Source of the DNA: Anaerolineaceae bacterium
Lineage (GTDB): Bacteria > Chloroflexota > Anaerolineae > Anaerolineales > Anaerolineaceae
NCBI GenBank assembly: GCA_028699715.1
Contig: JAQVUC010000071.1
Location: 1 to 6,201, forward strand
Direction of reading: 5' to 3'
DNA: 6,201 bases
A program made the translations under genes and the position numbers. How positions within the stretch are numbered: position 1 is the stretch's first letter; every line of letters begins with the position of its first letter. The notes under the pieces are model-generated. The model was not told the origin of the DNA. It ran no database searches and saw nothing but the letters and a program-made list of their open reading frames with translations. Positions 1 through 6,201 of this stretch are shown one piece after another.

Positions 1-2
1 AC

Positions 3-1067
3 GCAAAACTGGATGATTCTTATTATCAGTGGCAGAAACGAATTGAAGAACTTAATCGTGATATTCTCGACTCGCAAAAGCAGTTTAACAGTCTCAGGGT
101 GCAAGATGTTGCGCTGGCAACTGAGCTCGAGAGTGTTACGCATCGCATCCGATTAACCGACGCTGATTTTACGCTTTCAGACCTCCAAAAATATCAGGAG
201 AAAAAAACGTTAATCGCCGCCGAGATTGAGGGCCATCAAGAACAACTAAATCTACTTGTCAGTCAGAACACCGAATTGGGCAAGCAATTAACGGCTAAGA
301 AAGAGCTTTTTGAACTTTTGGCTGATCCTGAGCAGGAGGCAGTCTATGAGCGGGAGATTACCATGTTGGAGCGGTCGATTGAGCTGAATAATAACGCAAT
401 CCAGCGCATTCGTAATTATAGTGAGCTCTCTGCTATGACCCTTGGTCCTGATATGACCAGTTTTTCTGCGCAATTTGAGCAATCAATACTCAGCCTGCAA
501 AATGCTTGGGGTTCACTGGCGATGCAATCTGCTAACGTCTTTCGCCGGATGGCTGATAGTGCCACAAGTACTTTGGGCAACGCGTTCACTGGCCTGATTT
601 TGCAGACTAAAACTTTAGGGCAAGCGTTCCAAGAGATGGGCAGAATGCTACTGGAGAGTATGGTTTCAGCGATTGCAGAGGTGTTTGCCCGTTGGTTAGT
701 TTTAAAAGCTTCCATGGCAACGTTTAGCATCGGTGGCGGTGGTGGTTTCCTGGGTGGTATCTTTGGGTTTGCCGAGGGCGGCCGTATACCAGCCAGTCAA
801 AAAATTATTCGTGTGAACGAGGAAGGCTCTGAGTATGTGGTCTCAGCGCGCAGCCCTCGGGTTAATGATGATTGGTTAGACTACGCTAATCAGGGAGGTC
901 GCCTTGCTGACTTTGCAGCCGCTCAGGGTGTAGCGACCGCAGCCCCCGCAGCGTCAAAAACAGTGATTGTGCGCTCGCAATCCGAAATTAGGCGCGAGTG
1001 GAAAGAGTCTGGATTGATTGATTTTGTCAGGGATGGATTTTCAAAACGAGGACTAAACTATGCTTAA
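3..1067 (+). CDS. Tail tape measure protein, C-terminal part (5' truncated by window edge)
   Basis: Tape measure proteins fill the tail tube, set its length and leave ahead of the DNA at infection. The frame is open from position 3, so the GTG at 99 is an internal valine and the true start lies left of the window; 354 residues are visible. Residues 1 to about 145 are rich in Glu, Gln, Lys and Leu and look like long coiled coil. Residues about 165-240 are amphipathic and hydrophobic helices. A glycine-rich stretch at 244-255 leads into an FAEGGRIP segment and then NEEGSEYVVSA at 272-282. This 'GG...(N)EEG.E.VV' ending is typical of the C-terminus of phage tape measure proteins. The last residues are basic and polar. 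The gene overlaps the next one by 8 bp. The family call rests on this C-terminal signature, the coiled coil and the position just upstream of the distal tail and hub gene. Confidence 0.85.
   Translation, partial: AKLDDSYYQWQKRIEELNRDILDSQKQFNSLRVQDVALATELESVTHRIRLTDADFTLSDLQKYQEKKTLIAAEIEGHQEQLNLLVSQNTELGKQLTAKKELFELLADPEQEAVYEREITMLERSIELNNNAIQRIRNYSELSAMTLGPDMTSFSAQFEQSILSLQNAWGSLAMQSANVFRRMADSATSTLGNAFTGLILQTKTLGQAFQEMGRMLLESMVSAIAEVFARWLVLKASMATFSIGGGGGFLGGIFGFAEGGRIPASQKIIRVNEEGSEYVVSARSPRVNDDWLDYANQGGRLADFAAAQGVATAAPAASKTVIVRSQSEIRREWKESGLIDFVRDGFSKRGLNYA
1048..1052 (+). promoter_or_regulatory. Ribosome binding site for the distal tail/hub gene
   Basis: GAGGA lies 7 bases before the ATG at 1060 and inside the end of the tape measure gene. 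It supports 1060 as the start despite the 8-bp overlap. Confidence 0.7.
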
Positions 1068-3132
1068 AATTACGAGCCCTGACACAATGCAGATTTTAGG
1101 CGCGGTGCCGGATTGGCAAAAAGGCATCGAGGTACAATTTAAAGCTCAAACTAGTATCGTGGAGTCTTTGAGCGGTAGAGAGTTTAGGTCAGCGCATTTT
1201 CACCGTCCACTTTTAACTCTAAACTTCTCAGCGATTAATCTTGAGCGCATCCTGAGCGGCTATTTCAGGCGTGTTTTTGAGACCCGTGGCCAAAGACCGA
1301 TTGCAGTACCGGTCTGGGCAGACGCGGCGCATCTCCACGGTCTGACGCCAAAAGAGTCTAAAACTATTATTTGCGAGGCGCGCAACCGTCTATTCCCGTG
1401 GTTTCGGTACGTCATTATTTGGTCTGGGCCGTTTACTTACGAGTTAAATTCAATCGAGAGCATCGGGGAGGGTGTAGTAACCTTGGGCCGCCGAACTCTG
1501 CAAGAGTACAAGCCTGGTTCTGTTCTGGTTCCTCTTGCGTATGGCGCGCTCTCAATCCCAGAGAGCGTCTACAAAACGCCAACGGTATCCACTGTCCCAA
1601 TAACTTTTAACGAGCAACCAGGCATCAATTATTTCGGCGCCGCATCCTCTAAAACTGGCACATCCACAATTGGAGAGATCGAGGCTTGGCTCAGTTCTCA
1701 GCCAGGCATCGCTTTAAATCAAAATTACAATGTATTTTCAGCGCAGCCTAATTTTACAACAGATTTGCGGCATGGTGCAGTGGATGACCTCTCTTTTCAG
1801 CCGCTCACAGGCGGCGTTGCAACCCCTTATATCGCGTATCAATTTAATCGCCGAACACTTAAACTTGACTATACGGTAGATAGATATGGTCTCCAATATA
1901 TCCTCCGTCATTTCACGCATCATGACGGGCGGCGCGGCTCATTTTGGGTGCCAACTTGGACGGCTGATTTTTCTGTGGCTGAGACCGCCGAGGCAGGGGC
2001 GACCCGTTTTAAGGTGCGTCCCTCAGGTATTGAGCAGATGCCAGATCGTTACCATGCTTTTTTTGTGATTCTGGATGGTGGTTTGCATTTGATTAAGGCG
2101 CAAGGTGCCGTGCGCGCTGGATGCGGCGAGGATATTCTGCTGGATACTCCCTTGCCTTTTACATTGCCAAAAGATACGCCTGTCTCAGGTGCAGTTCATT
2201 GTCGGTTCCGGCATGATGAGCTGCCTGTCCATTGCATCCATCCAAGCAGCGCTTTTACCGTGCAGTGTGATTTTATCGAGGTCGAGGATGTGCCTGCCGT
2301 GCTCTCAACTCAAAAGATCGCTTACCTTTACCGCGTGCAATGTGGTTATGAGACAACGCTTTGGGCAAATTGGCATGGTGCAATTAAGGCACGCGCAACC
2401 GTTTACGGCGAGGACGCTATCCATGTTTTCCGCGGTGGCGATATTATCCACGGCGGAATTGAAAACGCGGAAGATATGCTGGCCGAAGAAATTTCAGTGA
2501 CCTTAAACGGTGCTGCAAGGGTGTTTGTTTTGCGCAATCGCGCGGCATCGGCTGAGATTGAAATTTATCGTGTTGACATGAGCGATTATGATGAGGGTGC
2601 CCCTCCGGTCGCAGAATCAATTTTTTGCGGGGCTGTTATGGATAGACGCGTCGAATCTCGCGGATCGACAGAATTAGTCTTATCCTCTCAGCTCCGCATT
2701 TTTAGACGCGAGGTTGGCAGGGTTAAATTGCAAAGGCAATGCAATCACATTCTTTACTCAGCTCCGTGCGGGCTCGATAAAACTACTTTTACTTTTGAGG
2801 GTGCGCCGATTGCGCTGGATGGCCATAATGCCGAGGTGGATATCTCTGGGCAAAATGCACAAGATGATGGTTACTTCTCTGGTGCCCTGATTTTACAGGG
2901 TGTGCGTCGGCACATCGTTTTAAGCGATACTAAACTGTCGGACAAACGCGCTTTTGTGACTGATATTCCGTTGCGAGACGCTGAGTTTTCGGTAACTTTA
3001 TGGTGCGACAAAAGTATAACCGATTGCGGTGCTAAGTTTAATAATGCAAACAACTTTGGCGGCTGTCCATGGTTGCCGAATAATAACCCGCTTGACCTTG
3101 TGCGGAATGATAGCTCTGGAGGAAAAAAATGA
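1060..3132 (+). CDS. Fused distal tail-like and baseplate hub protein (DUF2163/BR0599 type, gpL/GTA g13-like)
   Basis: This 690-residue protein would form the tail's distal end and hub. Seen directly: residues about 16-168 and 229-385 are two diverged copies of one domain. The matching blocks are PDW/PNF, FHRPLLTLNF/FNRRTLKLDY, then VPVWADA/VPTWTADF about 35-40 residues further on, then a YVIIW/FVILD strand region. Residues about 410-690 read as the DUF2163 plus BR0599 C-terminal hub of GTA g13. This part has Cys561-x8-Cys570, then Cys649-x6-Cys656 followed by KFNNANNFGG and Pro/Asn-rich sequence. In lambda gpL four cysteines with the same spacing bind a [4Fe-4S] cluster; that the cluster is present here is inference. 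In lambda and GTAs the distal tail and hub functions are separate genes (M and L; g12 and g13), so the length is unusual. The stop overlaps the peptidase ATG (ATGA). The hub assignment is firm; calling the repeats distal-tail domains is inference from position and strand pattern. Confidence 0.85.
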   Translation: MLKITSPDTMQILGAVPDWQKGIEVQFKAQTSIVESLSGREFRSAHFHRPLLTLNFSAINLERILSGYFRRVFETRGQRPIAVPVWADAAHLHGLTPKESKTIICEARNRLFPWFRYVIIWSGPFTYELNSIESIGEGVVTLGRRTLQEYKPGSVLVPLAYGALSIPESVYKTPTVSTVPITFNEQPGINYFGAASSKTGTSTIGEIEAWLSSQPGIALNQNYNVFSAQPNFTTDLRHGAVDDLSFQPLTGGVATPYIAYQFNRRTLKLDYTVDRYGLQYILRHFTHHDGRRGSFWVPTWTADFSVAETAEAGATRFKVRPSGIEQMPDRYHAFFVILDGGLHLIKAQGAVRAGCGEDILLDTPLPFTLPKDTPVSGAVHCRFRHDELPVHCIHPSSAFTVQCDFIEVEDVPAVLSTQKIAYLYRVQCGYETTLWANWHGAIKARATVYGEDAIHVFRGGDIIHGGIENAEDMLAEEISVTLNGAARVFVLRNRAASAEIEIYRVDMSDYDEGAPPVAESIFCGAVMDRRVESRGSTELVLSSQLRIFRREVGRVKLQRQCNHILYSAPCGLDKTTFTFEGAPIALDGHNAEVDISGQNAQDDGYFSGALILQGVRRHIVLSDTKLSDKRAFVTDIPLRDAEFSVTLWCDKSITDCGAKFNNANNFGGCPWLPNNNPLDLVRNDSSGGKK
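3118..3122 (+). promoter_or_regulatory. Strong ribosome binding site for the peptidase gene
   Basis: GGAGG sits 6 bases (all A) before the ATG at 3129, within the last codons of the hub gene. It fixes the peptidase start and may also influence ribosomes reading the adjacent A7 run. Confidence 0.8.
3123..3132 (+). other. Candidate -1 frameshift site at the hub stop codon
   Basis: The hub gene ends in A_AAA_AAA_TGA, written in the hub reading frame. This is the X_XXY_YYZ slippery form followed at once by the stop. A -1 slip continues directly into the peptidase frame at its own ATG, giving a hub-peptidase fusion. Equally, the A run may just be the spacer between the GGAGG and the start codon. 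No obvious strong stem lies within the first 10 bases downstream. The motif is seen; its activity is unproven. Confidence 0.35.
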
Positions 3133-3614
3133 GTGAAACTTTTTTCAGTCTACTTAAAAACCGCAATGCGCTCAGAATTGAGATTGCAGGCTGGGCAGGC
3201 ACCCAGTTTTTATATGATACAGCTGGGCGCGGCAAAAAAGGCATCTCAGCCGATTGCGTTAGTTTTCCTTTGGCTGTGTATCAAAATTTAGGGCTGGTCG
3301 ATAAGGACCTTAAAATCCCTCCTTATACCTCAGTCAGAGGCGGTCGCGAGGAATACTTTAAACTGTTGAGTATATTAGACAGTCTGCCTGGTCTCGAGTT
3401 AATCTGGGAGCGCAGAGGCTTTTTTCTTAACCGCGGCATCCTTAGACTAGGTGATTTGATTGTCTGTTCCTCTGGGAGCGCAATCCATCATCTACTCATT
3501 TATGATGCCGCTGATATCGCGTGGCATTGCTGGCCAAAGTCAGGTGTAACCAAAACATCAATTTTAACCAGACATGTTTACACAACATCCAAACGAGTTT
3601 ATCGGTTTAGATGA
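3129..3614 (+). CDS. NlpC/P60-family tail peptidase (GTA g14 / lambda gpK-like)
   Basis: Tail-associated NlpC/P60 enzymes are papain-like cysteine peptidases expected to cleave peptide bonds in the cell wall peptidoglycan during DNA delivery. The 161-residue protein is close to the usual length for the single-domain phage form. Catalytic Cys43 is in the SADCVSF motif at the start of a helix. Next come a GDLIV strand at 108-112 and the His motif IHHLLIYD at 119-126, where His121 is the likely catalytic one because it directly precedes the LLIY strand. His133 in AWH is the likely third residue. There is no JAMM/JAB domain in front, unlike lambda gpK, which makes it resemble GTA g14. No signal peptide is seen, as expected for a virion protein. 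The start is set by GGAGG and by the ATGA overlap with the hub gene. It ends in a second ATGA overlap with the tip gene. Confidence 0.87.
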   Translation: MSETFFSLLKNRNALRIEIAGWAGTQFLYDTAGRGKKGISADCVSFPLAVYQNLGLVDKDLKIPPYTSVRGGREEYFKLLSILDSLPGLELIWERRGFFLNRGILRLGDLIVCSSGSAIHHLLIYDAADIAWHCWPKSGVTKTSILTRHVYTTSKRVYRFR

Positions 3615-6201
3615 GAGTTTCGAGTGATATTTCAAGGGGCATCCCCCCCGGTAGGGTGCAAGACAAGCTGAGCAAACGTTATCAGCTTGAGGCTAAGTAT
3701 TTAAGCGATAACGCTCAATCTGATCCAGTTAAAATTTTGTTTGGCCGCGACTTTTTGCCCATGACTTTATTGACGCCTGTATTTGATCTGTTTACCCGTG
3801 AGTCAGGGGGCGGCGGCAAAGGTGCCTCCAAAGCGGGCGGCGCTGGGCAAGAGGTCTATTACGGTGGTTTTGCAGCAGCGTTTTGCGTGGGGCCAGTCAA
3901 AGCTGTCCACGCTATTTACGATTCCGATACAGAGTTGCTTAGCTGGGCTGAGGAGGGTTTTCGGCTTGGCTATCATTCCGATACTGACATCTGGGATGCT
4001 ACCGGTGAGTATAATATAGTTGAGGTGCCTGATTACGGTGTCTTGCGTTTGCATCGTGGTACTGATTCACAGCCGGTTGACCCAAGGTTTACTAACGGTA
4101 AACCAATCTTAATTGATCTGGATAACGAGGATTCCACTATTCCGGCGATGGCAGCGAGTCAAACTGGGTACCGTAATACGTTTTATGTTGTCGCTGATAG
4201 TTTTAAGCTGGGCTCCTCAAATATCACACCGAACCTGAGAATCGAGGTTTCTTGTCTGCCGCAAGCGTTTGTGGCTGACGCCGGAGAATTGCCCGACTGG
4301 TTTAAACTGACAGACGCAGAAGGTGACGTCTGGCCGCCGCTGATTATTTACGAATATCTCCGAAACGAGGCTTGGGGAGGGGCAGGATTAACCGCCGCTG
4401 ACATTGATTTTGATTCGTTTCTCGCCGCCACAGAACAATGTATCACTGAGGGTGTCGCTATTACAGCGCTGCAAGACGCAGCTGGCACCACGCTCAGAGA
4501 TGCAATCTCACAGGTGCTCCAATATTGCGACGGTGTCTTGTTTCTTGACCATGAGTCAAAGATTGCCCTTCGCCTTGTACGGACACCTTCGGACATCTCA
4601 AACCTGCCCGAAATTACAACGGCTGAGTTAGCTCAAGAGCCACTGATTAACTTTGGGGGTGCAGATGAGGCTTGGGGTAGGACAGAGATTGTCTTTTCTT
4701 CTCGGGTAGACTCTTATGAGACCACGGCAGAGGTATTTGAATCCCCGCGCTACGTTGGCTCGCCACTCAAAGAAATCAAAACTAATACGCTAAACCTACC
4801 CTTTTGCAAACAGCGTTTGCTGGCCGCTAAACTAGCGCGCAGGTTTGCCGCGGCTGGCGCTGAGCCAAGCGCAGAGGTTGAGATGAGCGTTTTGCCTGGT
4901 GTTGATTATAAGGTAGGTGACCTGATCTTTTTAACCTACCCGCCGCTTAATATCAGTCGGATGCTTTTGCGGATAAACCGAGTTGAGTCTGGGAGCTCAA
5001 TTGAGCCTTTGACGCATCTCACGGCCGTTTTACAGCCGGAAGCTAGCTGGCAGATTGAGATTCAAAATCTGGTTATTGGTTTTGAAAAACAACAGGAGCA
5101 GCAAAACAAAATTGCCGGAGGTTATTTCAAACCCCGAACTTTGCTACTAAATGATGCTGGCGATGGCCAGGAGCTGGCTGTGTTTGCGGAGCGGCCAGAA
5201 GCTGGCGCCGTTAAAGGTTATGAGGCTGATATCATTAATGGCGAGCAGTATCCAGACGGCTCCCCAGTGCGCGCCCTTTCGACGGGCGATAGATATCAGA
5301 CTCAAATTGAGATTACATCGCTTGAGAAAGCTACCAACGGGTTAATGCTGGCTATGCGTGTCGAGGGTGGCAAACGCCATGATGAGCTGGCTAACCTCAC
5401 TAAATCACGGCAGGATGGCGGCGTGGTCTACGTCACGGCTTGCACTTTTGAGGATGGCGAAAGAACGTTAGCTCCCATGACGTTCTCAGTCACTAAAATT
5501 GACTATAAAAACAAGCAAAGCATTGATGAGGTCGATTATTACCTTTACCAACTACTTGTGCAGCCTGCGCAGGTTTATCCCAACTTTCAATATCCGTCCA
5601 CAGCGGATAATCGAGTGCCCTCAAAGACCGCTTATATTTACCGTGCGGAAAGTTTATTGTGTCCTAACATTGATTTCAAGCAACTTTTCTATGACATGGA
5701 ATCAAAGCTTTACCTTAAGGCAGATTTCGGGGGCGGGCTAAAAGAAGATAACCCATGCGGGTTCCACCAGATTTATAGCGGGAGTGTGATTTCTCATTCT
5801 TTGGGCACTTTAGGCGAGGTGTTTTACGACGCGTGGGGCTCGCCTTTGAGTATCGCGCAAAACCTAGTGATTACAGTCGCTGCAAGCCCGCCAGAAGCTC
5901 CTGACCCTGAGGATGATAATATCTATATCAATCCGGTAACTGGCGAGAACTACGCTTGGGATGTGGCAGGCTGGCAGATGTTTGGGCAGACTGAGGTTTT
6001 AGAGCCCGTTTTACAACCGCATCAAATTCCGTTTGGTCTTGCGCATGATGAGGTTGCGCGCGGTGATCATTTGCATGATGACCGTTATCAATTACTCGGT
6101 CAGGGTTTTGAGTCGTATCACAGGCGCTACACTGCGTCTACTTTGCTTGAGCATACATCGGGATGCCGCGGGGTGATACAGCTTGAGCTTGCGAGCGATG
6201 G
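3611..6201 (+). CDS. Tail tip / host-specificity protein (phage-tail_3, gpJ / GTA g15-like), 3' truncated by window edge
   Basis: The frame is open from the ATG at 3611 to the window end with no stop: at least 863 residues. The ATG overlaps the peptidase stop (ATGA). No good ribosome site precedes it, so translation is probably coupled; GTG 3656 is a weaker alternative start. Residues about 35-105 show the family's opening: a KILFGRDF strand, a Gly/Lys-rich loop (66-79), then YYGGFAAAFCVGPVKAV. Residues 241-324 are the most diagnostic part: PPLIIYEYLRNEAWGGAGL, IDFDSF, then a helix and YCDGVLFLD, as in phage-tail_3 tip proteins. PGVDYKVGDLIFL (429-441) is the hub-type barrel strand 'pG..y.vGD.i.l'. 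A Gln-rich helix (about 480-502) leads to a domain of about 250 residues (505-755) that I cannot assign. Then come a Pro/Asp/Glu linker (760-769), GENYAWDVAGW (778-788) and HLHDDRY (820-826), which looks like a fibre junction. The protein would cap the tail and contact the host. Confidence 0.88.
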   Translation, partial: MRVSSDISRGIPPGRVQDKLSKRYQLEAKYLSDNAQSDPVKILFGRDFLPMTLLTPVFDLFTRESGGGGKGASKAGGAGQEVYYGGFAAAFCVGPVKAVHAIYDSDTELLSWAEEGFRLGYHSDTDIWDATGEYNIVEVPDYGVLRLHRGTDSQPVDPRFTNGKPILIDLDNEDSTIPAMAASQTGYRNTFYVVADSFKLGSSNITPNLRIEVSCLPQAFVADAGELPDWFKLTDAEGDVWPPLIIYEYLRNEAWGGAGLTAADIDFDSFLAATEQCITEGVAITALQDAAGTTLRDAISQVLQYCDGVLFLDHESKIALRLVRTPSDISNLPEITTAELAQEPLINFGGADEAWGRTEIVFSSRVDSYETTAEVFESPRYVGSPLKEIKTNTLNLPFCKQRLLAAKLARRFAAAGAEPSAEVEMSVLPGVDYKVGDLIFLTYPPLNISRMLLRINRVESGSSIEPLTHLTAVLQPEASWQIEIQNLVIGFEKQQEQQNKIAGGYFKPRTLLLNDAGDGQELAVFAERPEAGAVKGYEADIINGEQYPDGSPVRALSTGDRYQTQIEITSLEKATNGLMLAMRVEGGKRHDELANLTKSRQDGGVVYVTACTFEDGERTLAPMTFSVTKIDYKNKQSIDEVDYYLYQLLVQPAQVYPNFQYPSTADNRVPSKTAYIYRAESLLCPNIDFKQLFYDMESKLYLKADFGGGLKEDNPCGFHQIYSGSVISHSLGTLGEVFYDAWGSPLSIAQNLVITVAASPPEAPDPEDDNIYINPVTGENYAWDVAGWQMFGQTEVLEPVLQPHQIPFGLAHDEVARGDHLHDDRYQLLGQGFESYHRRYTASTLLEHTSGCRGVIQLELASD

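Noticed and set aside
99..101. GTG at 99 as the start of the first gene
   Set aside because: The same frame is open back to position 3 with the same coiled-coil character, so this codon is internal to the tape measure gene.
416..730. Minus-strand open frame of 104 residues inside the tape measure gene
   Set aside because: It is antisense to a well-supported coding frame, has a Ser/Cys/Ala composition typical of a shadow frame, and shows no recognisable domain.
2105..2500. Plus-strand open frame of 131 residues inside the hub gene
   Set aside because: It overlaps the hub frame fully. Its Cys/Leu/Ser/Arg-rich composition looks like an out-of-frame reading and it has no family motif.
3191..3211. 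Hairpin CTGGG/CCCAG with a 6-base loop followed by five T, resembling an intrinsic terminator
   Set aside because: The stem has only 5 strong pairs and lies within the peptidase coding frame of a tightly coupled operon. It is also about 60 bases from the slippery site, too far to act as its stimulator.
1..6201. Hidden defence system, CRISPR array, RNA gene or mobile element
   Set aside because: The window is wholly occupied by four overlapping tail genes. I saw no spaced repeats, tRNA-like folds, transposase motifs or inverted termini.

Overview
The window is a fully coding, single-strand segment of a long-tailed (siphophage-type) tail module. It could come from a temperate phage, a prophage or a gene-transfer-agent (GTA)-like element. 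The order is tape measure, distal tail/hub, NlpC/P60 peptidase, tail tip, which is the order of lambda H-M-L-K-(I)-J and of Rhodobacter-type GTA genes g11 to g15. The families point to a Gram-negative, probably proteobacterial, host. Base composition looks close to half GC by eye and Glu codons strongly favour GAG. Nothing in the sequence fixes the genus.

Layout: (1) Positions 3-1067 hold the C-terminal 354 residues of a tape measure protein that is already open at the left edge. (2) Positions 1060-3132 hold a 690-residue protein. Its N-terminal 400 residues contain two diverged copies of a distal-tail-like domain. Its C-terminal third is a DUF2163/BR0599-type hub with the four cysteines that bind an iron-sulfur cluster in lambda gpL. 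(3) Positions 3129-3614 hold a small NlpC/P60 cysteine peptidase. (4) Positions 3611-6201 hold a large tail tip/host-specificity protein that runs off the right edge without a stop. All four genes overlap (8 bp, then two ATGA junctions), so there is no intergenic space, no room for a promoter between genes, and translation is probably coupled.

How they fit together: the tape measure sets tail length and fills the tube. The 690-residue protein would form the distal ring and the hub that closes the tube. The peptidase is thought to cut peptidoglycan locally during DNA entry. The tip protein caps the hub and carries the host-contacting part, ending at the window edge in a fibre-junction-like HxHDDRY motif.

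I found no RNA genes, CRISPR array, insertion sequence, attachment site or defence system. The points that most deserve a second look are a slippery A_AAA_AAA heptamer directly before the hub stop codon, which could fuse hub and peptidase by -1 frameshifting, and the fused, internally duplicated distal-tail/hub architecture.
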